Source of the DNA: GCA-2720975 sp964467985
GTDB lineage: Bacteria > Planctomycetota > UBA1135 > GCA-002686595
Length of the DNA: 64,000 bases
Direction of reading: 5' to 3'
Assembly (NCBI GenBank): GCA_964467985.1
Contig: CAYXTP010000011.1
Span: 1 to 64,000 of the forward strand
The notes under the pieces were generated by a model. The model did not search any database. It had not been told where the DNA came from and worked only from the letters and a program-made list of their open reading frames with translations. This document shows positions 25,985 to 35,965 of this stretch, piece after piece (positions within the stretch are counted from its first letter, which is position 1; each line of letters opens with the position of its first letter). The translations under genes were made by a program, and so were the position numbers.

Positions 25985-28387
25985 TCAGCGTCTGCGGAAC
26001 CTCGGGCGGGCCTCGGCCCCGTCGTCCTGCTCGTCTTGCTCCGCTTCCGGATCCTGGAGAGTCTTTACATCCAACTGCCAGACTCCGCGCCCGTGGGTGG
26101 CGGCCAAGAGCACGCCATCGCGCGGGTGAACGACCAGGTCGTGCACGAAGGTGTTGGGCAGACCTGCCCCGAGCACGTCCCACGATTGTCCGTCATCGAG
26201 ACTGACGTACACGCCCAAGTCGGTGCCCACGTAGAGCAATCCCGAGACCTTGGGGTCCTCATGCACCACGTTGATCGGTCCGCACGGAATGCCCTCCCCG
26301 ATGTCGACCCAGGTGGCTCCGCGGTCGGGGGAACGCCAAAGGTAGGTGGCGAAATCGTCCCAGCGCTTGCCGTTTTGGGCGGCGTAGATCACGCCGTCCT
26401 GGTGAGTGGAGGCCACGACGCGCGAGATCCAGCGCTGATCAGCCAGGCCAGCCGTGCGGTCCTGCCAGGTCGCCCCCGAATCCATCGTCACCTGCAGGTG
26501 GCCGTCATCGGTTCCGACGTAGATTTCTCCAAACGTCGCTGGCGACTCGGAGATCGTGGTGATGGTCTGGTATTGAATGTCGCCGAGTTGCTCGGGATCG
26601 TTGGAGGTCAGGTCAGGACTGATGGGCTCAAAGTTCGCACCCATGTGCATGGAGCGGTAGAGACGATTCATGCCGTGGTACACAACCCTCGGGTTGTGGG
26701 GCGATAGCAGGAAGGGCGCCAGCCATTGTCCCCGTAGCTCAGGCTCGCCTTCCGCTGCCTTGGGCTGCAACCGAAAGCGCTCACCCGTGGTCAAGTCCGT
26801 ACGCTCGATGCTGCCGTAGAAACCCTCGGAATAGAGCACGCTACTGTCCGTCGGATCGACGGCGTGGAAGCTCGCTTCCCCGCCGGACGCGCTTTGCCAC
26901 TCACCCGCCGAGCCGCGCCCAAACCGTCGCCGTCCGCCGCTGTTGGAGGGAGCTGTCCCCACTCGACTGCCGTGGTCCTGAATGGAACCGTAGATGTGGA
27001 AGGGCTCGTCCATGTCCACGGCCAGGTTGTAGAACTGCACCGCGGGCAGAGTGTGGGTTGACGTACGCCAGTTCTTGCCGCCGTCGTAGGAGACCGCCAA
27101 CCCACCGTCGTTGCCGTTGACCAGGTAGTCGGTATTGGCCGGGTCGATCCACAGGGCGTGGTGATCGCCATGCATGCCGCGCAGCGAGCGGAAGGTCTTT
27201 CCTCCATCATCGGAAACATTGAGGCCCAGTCCCATCACGTAGACCCGATCGGCATTGACTGGATCTGCACGCACCTGACCGAAAACCCAACCGTAGGTGG
27301 CCGACAGGCCGCGCATGAAGCGGTTCTCTTCACTGACGCGTTCCCAGGTGCTGCCGTGATCAAATGACCGGTAGATCGTCGCTCCCTTGATTTCCCGCTG
27401 CTTCTCACGACCGTAGGAATCGGTTTCCCCGCCCTCCTCGTTTTCCTCCCCGCGTTGTTCGTCTTCCTCAAGCTCCACCAGCTCGTAGTTGTCGACTAGG
27501 GCGTACAGGCTGCCTGGGACGGAGGGTGTCGTGGCCAGGCCGATTCGTCCGCGGTGCTCGGGTGTGGGCAGGCCCTCGTTGATCGCCTGCCAGGAGTCTC
27601 CACCGTCCTCGCTGCGCCAAATGCCACTGCCGGTGGTGGATGGATAGGTACGCGGGTCGTTCCAGCGCTCGCGCTTGCGTTCCCAGGTCGCCGCGTAGAT
27701 GCGCTTCGGGTCCTGGGGGTCGAGGGCCAAGTCAATCGCTCCGGTGCCTTCGTCGACGAACAGCACGAGATCCCAGGTCGCCCCGCCATCGCGGGTGCGG
27801 TACACACCACGCTCTGGGTTGTCCGTCCACTCGTGCCCGCCAGCGGCGACGTAGACCGTGTTCGGATCGGCGGGGTGCACGGCGATGCGTGCGATCGTAT
27901 GAGTGTCTTCCAAGCCCTTGTGGGCGAAGGTTGCCCCCCCGTCCTCCGACAGGTAGATGCCGGTGCCCGCCATGGAGCTACGGAAAATGTTGGCCTCGCC
28001 CGTGCCCATCCACAGGCGCTCCGGGTCGGAGGGGTCGAGGCCCAGTGCGCCGATCGAGGCCGTGGGCCCGTCTTCAAACAGCGGTTCGAAAGTCGTGCCC
28101 TCGTTGCGGCTGCGCCACAGGCCACCGGTGGCGGTGGCCACGTACAGGGTGTAGTGCTCACCGCGCGGGGTGGGCAGGGCGACGTCGACCACTCGGCCAC
28201 TGATATTCGTGGGTCCGATGAAACGCCATGTCCGATCTCCATGAGGGCTCGTCTCGCCCATGGACTCGTGTACTTGGTGAGCAGCCAGGCGACCACTCGC
28301 GTTCAGGGGCGCGTCTTGCGCGACGGTCGCCGAAGGGGAGAGGCAACCGGTCGTCAGAGTCAATCCGCAGGTAAGGATCGTCAACAT
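25985..28387 (-). CDS. VPS10/BNR beta-propeller lipoprotein (sortilin-like repeats)
   Basis: 800 residues from the ATG at 28387 (MLTILTCGLTLTTGC, lipobox Cys15); ATG 28429 would add 14 residues. The mature protein is built of repeated BNR/Asp-box blades: SEDGGATF, TRDGGATWDL, SEDGGDSWQAI, DDGGKTFRSL, YDGGKNWRT, SPDRGATWVDI, LDDGQSWDVLG. Such proteins (VPS10/sortilin-N type, often annotated as glycosyl hydrolases) form a ten-bladed propeller. Known members bind or sometimes cut glycans or peptides; no catalytic residues can be assigned. An acidic, low-complexity loop (EDEQRGEENEEGGETDS) lies near the middle. Its 5' end is divergent from the CotH gene. Confidence 0.82.
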   Translation of the reverse strand: MLTILTCGLTLTTGCLSPSATVAQDAPLNASGRLAAHQVHESMGETSPHGDRTWRFIGPTNISGRVVDVALPTPRGEHYTLYVATATGGLWRSRNEGTTFEPLFEDGPTASIGALGLDPSDPERLWMGTGEANIFRSSMAGTGIYLSEDGGATFAHKGLEDTHTIARIAVHPADPNTVYVAAGGHEWTDNPERGVYRTRDGGATWDLVLFVDEGTGAIDLALDPQDPKRIYAATWERKRERWNDPRTYPSTTGSGIWRSEDGGDSWQAINEGLPTPEHRGRIGLATTPSVPGSLYALVDNYELVELEEDEQRGEENEEGGETDSYGREKQREIKGATIYRSFDHGSTWERVSEENRFMRGLSATYGWVFGQVRADPVNADRVYVMGLGLNVSDDGGKTFRSLRGMHGDHHALWIDPANTDYLVNGNDGGLAVSYDGGKNWRTSTHTLPAVQFYNLAVDMDEPFHIYGSIQDHGSRVGTAPSNSGGRRRFGRGSAGEWQSASGGEASFHAVDPTDSSVLYSEGFYGSIERTDLTTGERFRLQPKAAEGEPELRGQWLAPFLLSPHNPRVVYHGMNRLYRSMHMGANFEPISPDLTSNDPEQLGDIQYQTITTISESPATFGEIYVGTDDGHLQVTMDSGATWQDRTAGLADQRWISRVVASTHQDGVIYAAQNGKRWDDFATYLWRSPDRGATWVDIGEGIPCGPINVVHEDPKVSGLLYVGTDLGVYVSLDDGQSWDVLGAGLPNTFVHDLVVHPRDGVLLAATHGRGVWQLDVKTLQDPEAEQDEQDDGAEARPRFRRR

Positions 28388-28590
28388 GGGATGAGGCCAG
28401 GCAGTTGGGGGGAGGAATGGGCGGGTCATGGTCGCACGAGCATACAGCCCACGAGCGAGCCGCATCGCCCCGAACACCTGTGGCGCCCCACCAAGGGCAG
28501 GAGTACCTTGGATCCATGTCGACGTTCAAATCAAGGGATGCGACTTTTTCCCGGCGCCATGCGCCGAATCGGAGCCTGCGAAGGTTCTGC

Positions 28591-30972
28591 ATGGTCCGCT
28601 CCTGTGTAGTTGTTTGGATTCTGTTTCTGGTACCCGGAGCCCACGCACAGGGACCGCTGCTGACGGAATTCCAGGCGTCCAACTCCGACACCCTGTTTGA
28701 CATGGACGGGGACTCCTCCGATTGGATCGAGATTCACAACCCCAGCGCAAGCGCGCTGGATCTCTCCAACTGGTTCCTGAGCGACGATGCGGGCAACCTC
28801 ACGCGCTGGCAAATCCCCAGCCCGACGACTCTGCCCGCCGGCAGTTTCTTGATCGTGTTTGCGTCCGGCAAGGATCGCGCCGTGCCAGGCTCTGAGTACC
28901 ACACGGACTTCAAGCTCAAGGCCAGCGGAGAGTTCCTTGGACTCACACAACCCGACGGAACGACGCTTGAGCACAGCTACGCACCGGAGTACCCGCCGCA
29001 GTTTGCCGACACGTCGTACGGGCTGTCGTTCGACCCTGGACCCACCGCGACGGAGACCTACTTCGCCTCCCCAACACCGGACACAGCCAATGGTCCGGGA
29101 TCACCACTCTTGCTCAGCCCTGGCTATTCGCCGCCCGAACCTGGGCCGGGTGAAGACGTCACCGTGTGGGCTACGGTCCCCACCAACTTGTCGGGGGGCA
29201 CGGTCAGTCTGCTCTGGCGTATCAATTTTGGTGCAGAGAGCCAACTGATCATGCTGGATGACGGGCAGGGAGCGGACAGCCTGGCGGGAGACGACATCTA
29301 CACCGCTGTGATTCCGGGGCAGTCCTTCGTGCCGGGAAACATGTTGCGCTGGCGACTGGAGGCCCAAGACGCGGGCAGCGGCCGAATCGGAAAACTACCG
29401 CTCTATGCCGATCCTTCGGGCTCCGCGCAGTACCTGGGCACGGCCATTCGCAATGACGCCGTAACGACCGCCCTACCGCGCTGGCAGTACTGGCTGGAGT
29501 TCCCCGCCAAGGGAGAGACACGCAACGGGACCCGGGCCTCGGTGCACTACAACGGCGAATTCTACGACAACGTCTTCGTCCGCATTCGGGGCGGCTCGTC
29601 TACCTGGTACCCCAAGAAGAGCTACAAATTCGACTTCAACAAGGACCAGCGCCTGCTGTTCCCCAGCGGATTGCGGCACGACGAGGTCGATCTCAACACC
29701 ACTTGGGCGGACAAGGCGTTTGTGCGTCAGACCCTCTCCTACGAGCTTTACTCACTGGCTGGCTGTGTCTCGTCGAAGTCCTATCCACTGCGGCTCGAGC
29801 GCAACGGGGCCTTTGCCAGCGTGGCCATTTTCGTCGAGGAGCCCGGAGAAAAAGCGTTCCTGTCGGAGCATGGTCTCGACCCGCAGGGCGCGCTGTACAA
29901 GATGTACAACGTGCTCAATAGCTGGCAGAGCGGAGTCGAGAAGAAGACACGCCTGCAGGAGGGACACAAGGATCTCAAGCAACTCGTCCAGGGATTGCAG
30001 CAGGCCTCGAGCTCGGAGCTTGAGAAGTTCCTCTTCGACAACATCGACCTGGACCAGTGCCTGAACTACTTGGCGGTCACGAGCCTGATTCACGACAACG
30101 ACCATGTCGCGAAGAACTATTTCCTGTACCGCGACTCGGTCGGAGACAAGGAATGGCAGTTCGTCCCTTGGGACAAGGACTTGACCTGGGGCCGCAATTA
30201 CTTGATTGGCGGTGGCGTGCTCAACGACACCCTGTGGGCGATGAACGACCCCTTCAGCCATCCCTTGTTTGGAGACCAGGCCCATCCGAAGAACGATGGT
30301 CCGTACAACATTCTGATCGACCGCCTGTACGCCAACCCGCGCATCCGACAGATGTACTTGCGTCGGCTGCGAACGGTGATGGATCAGTTCCTCGAGCCTG
30401 CAGCGGTTCAGCCGCATTTCCTGGAGTCCTGGATCAAGACCCTGGTGGCCGACATGCGGGCAGATGTCGCCCTCGACCAAGCTCTGTGGGGCGTACCCAG
30501 CTGGGGCGCCGGCTACACGTTCCTTGAAGACGTGGACCGACTGAAGCAGAAGTACCTGCGCAAGAGGCGCCAGCACTTGTACGTGAACCACGGCCCCAGT
30601 GGCAGCGGGCTCATCCCGCCGCCCAACCCCTCGCCGCCCATCGTGATCAGCTTCATTCAAGGCGATCCGATCTCGGGCAAGAAGGGCGAGGAATACGTGG
30701 TCCTATCCAATTCATCGTCCATGGCCGCGGACTTGTCGGGCTACTCGATGGGCGGCGCCATTCGGTTTGGCCTGCCCGAGGGCACGCTGATTGCCGCAGG
30801 GGACGACCTCTATCTCAGCCCCAACGTGAAGCTCTTCCGCAAGCGCCTGACGAGCCCCACAGGCGGCGAGGGCCTGCACGTGACGGGCCCCTATTCTCAG
30901 TTCATCGAGAGCGGTGAATGGGTGCGCCTGTTCGACCGCGAGGGTTTGCTAGTAGACGAGTTGCTCTACTGA
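28591..30972 (+). CDS. Secreted CotH-family protein with lamin-tail domains at both ends
   Basis: 793 residues from ATG 28591, supported by GAAGG upstream and a signal peptide (CVVVWILFLVPGAHA). An earlier in-frame ATG at 28516 adds a basic stretch. Domains: lamin-tail domain (about 20-130, LTEFQASNSDTLFD, DWIEIHNPSASALDLSNW), a beta domain, then a CotH domain (about 300-600) with VRIRGGSSTWYPKKSYKFDF, and the kinase-like core FVPWDKDLTWG, then a second lamin-tail-like domain (about 690-793, EEYVVLSNSSS). CotH proteins are atypical extracellular protein kinases first known from spore coats. Secreted bacterial versions with lamin-tail domains are common in planctomycetes. The target is unknown. 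Confidence 0.85.
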   Translation: MVRSCVVVWILFLVPGAHAQGPLLTEFQASNSDTLFDMDGDSSDWIEIHNPSASALDLSNWFLSDDAGNLTRWQIPSPTTLPAGSFLIVFASGKDRAVPGSEYHTDFKLKASGEFLGLTQPDGTTLEHSYAPEYPPQFADTSYGLSFDPGPTATETYFASPTPDTANGPGSPLLLSPGYSPPEPGPGEDVTVWATVPTNLSGGTVSLLWRINFGAESQLIMLDDGQGADSLAGDDIYTAVIPGQSFVPGNMLRWRLEAQDAGSGRIGKLPLYADPSGSAQYLGTAIRNDAVTTALPRWQYWLEFPAKGETRNGTRASVHYNGEFYDNVFVRIRGGSSTWYPKKSYKFDFNKDQRLLFPSGLRHDEVDLNTTWADKAFVRQTLSYELYSLAGCVSSKSYPLRLERNGAFASVAIFVEEPGEKAFLSEHGLDPQGALYKMYNVLNSWQSGVEKKTRLQEGHKDLKQLVQGLQQASSSELEKFLFDNIDLDQCLNYLAVTSLIHDNDHVAKNYFLYRDSVGDKEWQFVPWDKDLTWGRNYLIGGGVLNDTLWAMNDPFSHPLFGDQAHPKNDGPYNILIDRLYANPRIRQMYLRRLRTVMDQFLEPAAVQPHFLESWIKTLVADMRADVALDQALWGVPSWGAGYTFLEDVDRLKQKYLRKRRQHLYVNHGPSGSGLIPPPNPSPPIVISFIQGDPISGKKGEEYVVLSNSSSMAADLSGYSMGGAIRFGLPEGTLIAAGDDLYLSPNVKLFRKRLTSPTGGEGLHVTGPYSQFIESGEWVRLFDREGLLVDELLY

Positions 30973-30988
30973 GCCGCAACCGGGCCCA

Positions 30989-32419
30989 CTATTTCTGCGC
31001 GGCCACGCGGCCAGGTGCACGGCGCCTGATTCCCGTTTCGCCAGTCAACCGATCCCCAAGTTCCGCACGCATGTCGAAGACATCCCGCAGAAGCGCTTCG
31101 ACGATAGCAGGGCGACTCGTAGCCAGGTCCTGGGATTCCCCAATGTCCGTCGACAGGTCGTACAACTCGAGGCCTGTCTTCCAGGCGTAGTCGTACTTGC
31201 CCGGTTGACCATCCGCACCCACGGGACGCGCACCCATGGATCGGTAGCCATGGGGCAGATGCAGCTTCCAACGACCACGGCGCATGGCCTGCAGTTCGTT
31301 GTTGCCGTAGTAGAAGAACAGGGGGCGCTCGGGCAGGGGCTCCTCCCCTAGCAGGGTATCCCAAATGTCCAGCCCGTCGATCGGCTGACCGTCTAGGGGT
31401 TGGCCGAGGCGACCGGCCCAGGTGGGCAAGACGTCGATCGTCATGAGCGGCGTGGCGCACACTCGACCGGCCGGCAGTTGGCCTGGCCAACGCCAGATGC
31501 AGGGCACGCGCACACCGCCTTCAAACGTCGTTCCCTTGCCTTCACGCAGGGGCCCGGTGGAACCGGCGTGGTTGCCATAGGACAACCAGGGCCCGTTGTC
31601 TGAAGCGTAGATGACCAGGGTTCGTTGCGTGTTGCCCGTCCGTTCCAGCGCGTCAACCACGGCCCCGACGGAAGCATCGATCTCCTCGATCACATCGCCG
31701 TAGAGCCCTTGCTGGCTCCCGCCTACGAAGTCCGCCGAAGCATGGAGTGGGACGTGAGGCATGGGATGGGCCAGATACAAGAAGAACGGCTTGTCTGCAT
31801 GACGCTCGATGAAGCTCACCGCCCGCGCGGTGAAGTCGCCCGTGAAACGCGTCTGGTCCGTGTTGAGTCCGACGACTTGGTCCCCTTCCAGAGTGGGCAG
31901 GTCCCCCCAAGCGGCTGGGTTCTCCGGATGGAAAGGCCACATGTCGTTGGAATAGGGGATCCCGTAGAACTCATCGAATCCGTGCCGTTGGGGCAGGAAC
32001 TGTGGGAGGTGTCCCAAGTGCCACTTGCCGAAGATGGCGGTTGCATGCCCCGCCTGCTTGCTCAGCTCGGCCAGCGTCTGCTCGGCGGCGGAGATCCCGA
32101 TCTTGGAGGAGGGGCCCAGTGCACCGGCAATGCCCACGCGGTTGGAGTAACAACCCGTGAGCAGCGCGGCCCGCGATGCAGAGCAGACGGGCTGGGACAC
32201 ATAGAAATTGGTGCAGCGCACCCCTTCGAGTGCCAGGGCATCCAGGTGGGGCGTCTCGAAACCCTGCGCACCCTGACAGCCAATGTCGGCCCAGCCCTGA
32301 TCGTCCGTGAAGATGACAACCAGGTTGGGGGGGCGTTGCGCCGCGCTCTGACCGAATCCCGCGAGTGTGGACAAAGCCCACGCCGGAAGAGCCCAGACCA
32401 CAACTCGCCAACTAGACAT
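30989..32419 (-). CDS. Secreted arylsulfatase-type sulfatase
   Basis: 476 residues from ATG 32419, which gives a signal peptide; the frame stays open upstream inside the DinB gene. Metal ligands DDQG (Asp39-40) and the formylglycine motif CSASRAALLTG (Cys79) are intact, as are FGKWHLGH, YASDNGPW and the ending of the family. It should hydrolyse sulfate esters, probably of sulfated polysaccharides. Activity needs a formylglycine-generating enzyme encoded elsewhere. Its start overlaps the last 8 bases of the DinB gene. Confidence 0.9.
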   Translation of the reverse strand: MSSWRVVVWALPAWALSTLAGFGQSAAQRPPNLVVIFTDDQGWADIGCQGAQGFETPHLDALALEGVRCTNFYVSQPVCSASRAALLTGCYSNRVGIAGALGPSSKIGISAAEQTLAELSKQAGHATAIFGKWHLGHLPQFLPQRHGFDEFYGIPYSNDMWPFHPENPAAWGDLPTLEGDQVVGLNTDQTRFTGDFTARAVSFIERHADKPFFLYLAHPMPHVPLHASADFVGGSQQGLYGDVIEEIDASVGAVVDALERTGNTQRTLVIYASDNGPWLSYGNHAGSTGPLREGKGTTFEGGVRVPCIWRWPGQLPAGRVCATPLMTIDVLPTWAGRLGQPLDGQPIDGLDIWDTLLGEEPLPERPLFFYYGNNELQAMRRGRWKLHLPHGYRSMGARPVGADGQPGKYDYAWKTGLELYDLSTDIGESQDLATSRPAIVEALLRDVFDMRAELGDRLTGETGIRRRAPGRVAAQK

Positions 32420-32927
32420 ATTCCGCGCGGACGATGTCCATGTGAAAATTCGTGTGTCCCGCCAAGGACCAGGCGATGCCGCGCGGAGTGTAGGGATCCT
32501 CGTCCACGCTGCCCTTGCGCAGCCAATCCTGGATTCCAAGGCTGGAGAACATCTGCACGTTTGCCCCGCGCAACTTTTCCAGTTCATTGCACAGGTCTGC
32601 CAGGGTGCGTTCGTCGTACTCAGACGCCTCAACCCAGCCCTGGGCGCTCATCCCCGGCATGTTGCACTCATGCCCGCGGGCAAAGTGCAGGGCGGCGCAG
32701 ACCATGAGGCGTTCAAAGTCCAGCAGGTGCCCGACGATCTCACGCAGACTCCAACTGTCGTCCGAGGGTCGATACCAGCCGCGGTCTTCGCTCAGTGCCC
32801 GCAGGTACGCCACCGTCTCGATCCCCTGAGTCTTAAGAGTGCGCAAGATATCTCCCGCGGGAACTAGATCGATGAATTTCTGAACGGACTCGGGAAACTC
32901 ACCTGCTTCGGGAGAGGCTGCAGTCAT
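32412..32927 (-). CDS. DinB-family protein
   Basis: 171 residues, one four-helix DinB domain. Family features: W-x-x-PSDDSWSLREIVGHLLDFER with the metal-binding His in GHLLD, and the C-terminal AGHTNFHMDIV with two further His. Together these make the three-His metal site of DinB/YfiT proteins. Members include thiol-S-transferases (bacillithiol, mycothiol); substrate unknown here. The sulfatase gene overlaps its 3' end, so they are likely co-transcribed although a functional link is not obvious. Confidence 0.82.
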   Translation of the reverse strand: MTAASPEAGEFPESVQKFIDLVPAGDILRTLKTQGIETVAYLRALSEDRGWYRPSDDSWSLREIVGHLLDFERLMVCAALHFARGHECNMPGMSAQGWVEASEYDERTLADLCNELEKLRGANVQMFSSLGIQDWLRKGSVDEDPYTPRGIAWSLAGHTNFHMDIVRAEYV

Positions 32928-33023
32928 AGGGCTCGGTTAGGCGTGCGGAGATTGACGAAAGGCATGCGCTCGATCACTTTGACCCAGCGCGCGGTGATTG
33001 TAGGGCATGGGGCCCCACCCCTA

Positions 33024-34667
33024 TCAGTGTTGCTCGGGATTCAGCAACGCAAACAGCGGGTCCGTCTCAGGCACGGACGGCAGTCGAAGCACGGGATAGA
33101 AAGGATGTTCGGCGCCTTCTGTCTCACCGAGGGCATCGTCTAGCAGATTCCAGGTCACGAGTCCGTCTTCGGTTTCCGGCTCGAGCAGCTGGGCCGCAAC
33201 GCGCACGAGCCGTTGACGCGCGCTGACTAGGACCGTGCCCGCGGGAAGGTCCTGCTCGCGTGCCTGCCAGTTGCCACTCAGGCTCGTTTCATGATGTCCT
33301 TGGAAGAGGCGCCTAGCGCGGCGGATCTCCTCGACTTGGAAGGCTTCGACCGTCTGGGTTTGGCTCTGCTCAAGGGTGACCGTGCGCAACCCGTGCCAGG
33401 CCAAGCGCGCCAAGACCTCAGGGGTCGGATTGGGGAGCGCCCAGGCGTCGGGCAGCGCCACCTGGCGCTTGGATTCAAATGCCACTCGCACTTGCATGGT
33501 CTCCGTGCTCCACTCACTGCCCGCCACGCGGCGCGTTCCCAGCTCGGGCAACTCCACCGCAGTCAGGCTGCCTCGCAGGATTTCCAGGGGCTGCCCGGCG
33601 GCCAGGCTGGTCTCAACCCCCAGGGTCAGCGCGCCAGACAAGGCGCGTTCATCGGCTGCCTGACAGGCGGCGCGCAGGCCCTCGGCATGCCCAGCAGCGT
33701 AGGCCAGAATCTCCAGCACGAAGTCGTGGGTCACGTCCACACGCTCAACGAGGGGCAGGTAGCTGAAGGCTTCCGACAGAATCGAAAACCGGTTGCGCAG
33801 ACCTACATAATTCGTTCCGAAACGCGGGCGATGGTCGTAGGTCGTCCATTGCACCTGTTCGCGGCCGCTGAAGTTGCCGTAGTCAAAGATCCTCCAACCG
33901 GCACGCCGATCCATGGCCTCGCGCACGGAGGGTAAGAACTGTTCGCGCGCCATGCGGTTCAGGTCTGGGTCCACATTCGTGGAGAGGGAAGGCGCGTAGG
34001 TCAGGTGATAGCCGTGGTCCGATCCGTTCGTGGTGTGCAGGTCGACGTACAGGTGCGGGTCGATACTGTTCATGAGGCTGAGCAGAGCCTGGGCCTCAGG
34101 AGACTCGGCCTTGATGAAGTCGCGGTTCAAATCGAGGCCTTGACCATTGGCTCGCTCGCCTACGCCTTCATCCGGGCCGTTCTGACTGACGCGATTGGTG
34201 CGAGCGATGGCGTCGTTTCCGTCTGCGTTGTAAACGGGCACGACAAACAGGGCCAGCTTCTCCAACAGGGGCGCATGTTGTCCCGAGACGAGTTCGCGCA
34301 GGATCTGCTGCAGGGCTTCCTTGCCCTCCACCTCGCCGCCGTGAATGTTGCCGGTGATCAAGACCCGCAGACGATCCCCGCAGGCCGCGGCCAGCGCGCG
34401 TTCGGGCAGGGGGCTGCCCACGCGCACGAGCAAGAGATCTCGGCCCTCGTGGGAAGCCCCCACGACATCCATGGCCAGGCGCGGACTGTCAGACAGGCTT
34501 CCGAGACGATCGATGAAGGCTCGCACCTCGGCGTGCGTGCTGGTGCGGGCCCAGTCGGCCTTCTCGGCTGCCGTGCGGGGCAAGGCGTCCTGAGGTTGGG
34601 TGTTGGCTGAGTAGGCGGTCAAGAGGAGAGTGCAGGCGCAGAGGACAATACGTGGAGCTGTGAACAT
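33024..34667 (-). CDS. Secreted M14 zinc carboxypeptidase
   Basis: 547 residues with an N-terminal signal peptide (PRIVLCACTLLLTAYSA). Zinc ligands of the M14 family are present: HGGE (His109, Glu112) and His210 in YVDLHTTNG. The substrate-binding NR pair is in LDLNRDF (180-181), and Glu in ILSEAFSYLP is the general base. After about residue 330 comes a C-terminal region without a known domain. It should remove C-terminal residues from peptides in the periplasm or outside. Divergent from the beta-propeller gene, 71 bases apart. Confidence 0.88.
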   Translation of the reverse strand: MFTAPRIVLCACTLLLTAYSANTQPQDALPRTAAEKADWARTSTHAEVRAFIDRLGSLSDSPRLAMDVVGASHEGRDLLLVRVGSPLPERALAAACGDRLRVLITGNIHGGEVEGKEALQQILRELVSGQHAPLLEKLALFVVPVYNADGNDAIARTNRVSQNGPDEGVGERANGQGLDLNRDFIKAESPEAQALLSLMNSIDPHLYVDLHTTNGSDHGYHLTYAPSLSTNVDPDLNRMAREQFLPSVREAMDRRAGWRIFDYGNFSGREQVQWTTYDHRPRFGTNYVGLRNRFSILSEAFSYLPLVERVDVTHDFVLEILAYAAGHAEGLRAACQAADERALSGALTLGVETSLAAGQPLEILRGSLTAVELPELGTRRVAGSEWSTETMQVRVAFESKRQVALPDAWALPNPTPEVLARLAWHGLRTVTLEQSQTQTVEAFQVEEIRRARRLFQGHHETSLSGNWQAREQDLPAGTVLVSARQRLVRVAAQLLEPETEDGLVTWNLLDDALGETEGAEHPFYPVLRLPSVPETDPLFALLNPEQH

Positions 34668-34738
34668 CTGGCCGACCCTATCAGCCCGGCCGCAGTTTGC
34701 GATGGCCGAGTGCCTGCCGGTGCCCTAATCTCAAGCCC

Positions 34739-35812
34739 ATGTTGATTTCCGCACTCATGGCTCCCCTTGTCCTGTCCGCCCCGCTCTGGTCCCACGACCC
34801 TCACGATCCCGCGAGCGGGCATCACAGCCACCCAAGCAGCGGGCCAGCAGGGATCGGCCCCGCCCTGCCAGCCCTCCCAGCGCTGCCTTGGTCGGGAGCA
34901 GAACCTCGCCAGTCCTTCGCATTTGAGTGGGTGGACGATTGGTTGCAGCTACCCGATGGCATGGAGCTGGGGAACACGCACGGGGGCATGCTGGTAACGC
35001 GCGATGGCAACATCCTGTTCAACACCGACAGCGCCAATGCGGTGGTCGTCGTGCGTCCCGATGGAACCCTGCTCGAGACTTGGGGGGCCGAATTGGCCGG
35101 AGGGCTGCATGGCATGTGCTTGCGAGAGGAAGGAGGAGAGGAGTTTCTCTACCTCTGCCACCTAGGTCGCCACGAAGTCATCAAGACCACGCTGAAGGGT
35201 GAAATCCTTTGGACGCTCGGGTATCCGGAGGAATCGGGCCACTACAAGAATGCGGGCGAGTATCGCCCCACCGGAGTGGCCGTCAGCGCCGACGGCAGCC
35301 TGTATGTGGCCGATGGCTACGGCAAGTCATGGGTGCACCAGTTTGACGCCGATCGCAAGTACGTGCGCTCCTTTGGTGGGCTTGGAAACGGCGAGGGACA
35401 GTTCCGGACCTGCCACGGAATCTGGCTCGACACGCGTGCGGAGCAAGAGCGATTGATCGTCGCTGACCGCGAAAACCACCGTTTGCAGTTCTTTGACCTC
35501 GAGGGTCAACACCTCCAGACCCTGCAACATGGGCTGAGGCGCCCCTGCGGAGTGGCCGAATGGCAGGGCGTCCTGGCTGTCCCGGACCTGGCCGGGCGAA
35601 TCACGCTGATCGATGAGCAACAGCGGCTGATCGCCCATCTATGTGACAATCCCGACCCCGCCAAGCGCGCTCGCAACGGTGTGCCCCCTTCAGAATGGGC
35701 CGCGGGCGAGTTCATCGCGCCACACTCGCTGTGCTGGGATCGTCAGGGCAGCCTGTTTGTCATGGACTGGAACGCCCGCGGACGCATCAGCAAATTGCAA
35801 CGCCTGCGTTAG
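34739..35812 (+). CDS. Secreted NHL-type six-bladed beta-propeller protein
   Basis: 357 residues from ATG 34739 (MLISALMAPLVLSAPLWS signal). A His-rich linker follows (HDPHDPASGHHSHP). The rest is NHL/6-bladed propeller sequence with repeated strands such as YRPTGVAVSADGSLYVADG, FRTCHGIWLD, LIVADRENHRLQFFDLEG, RRPCGVAEWQG and FIAPHSLCWDRQGSLFVMDW. The family resembles peptidyl-glycine alpha-amidating lyase-like propellers; without structure I would not assign lyase activity. The His-rich segment may bind metal. Single gene. Confidence 0.78.
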   Translation: MLISALMAPLVLSAPLWSHDPHDPASGHHSHPSSGPAGIGPALPALPALPWSGAEPRQSFAFEWVDDWLQLPDGMELGNTHGGMLVTRDGNILFNTDSANAVVVVRPDGTLLETWGAELAGGLHGMCLREEGGEEFLYLCHLGRHEVIKTTLKGEILWTLGYPEESGHYKNAGEYRPTGVAVSADGSLYVADGYGKSWVHQFDADRKYVRSFGGLGNGEGQFRTCHGIWLDTRAEQERLIVADRENHRLQFFDLEGQHLQTLQHGLRRPCGVAEWQGVLAVPDLAGRITLIDEQQRLIAHLCDNPDPAKRARNGVPPSEWAAGEFIAPHSLCWDRQGSLFVMDWNARGRISKLQRLR

Positions 35813-35965
35813 GGCCCGGGCCCAGCCTCCGTTCTGCTGCAGGCCTTGCCAGTTGCGTTGGGAGCGGTGTAAAACTCCCCCGCGCGCCTACCCGCATGCA
35901 AGGGACCCCGTAGCGCGCCTATGCGCCACTCGCCAGCGAGCCCTTGCGGCCTCCGCAGCTCATCT

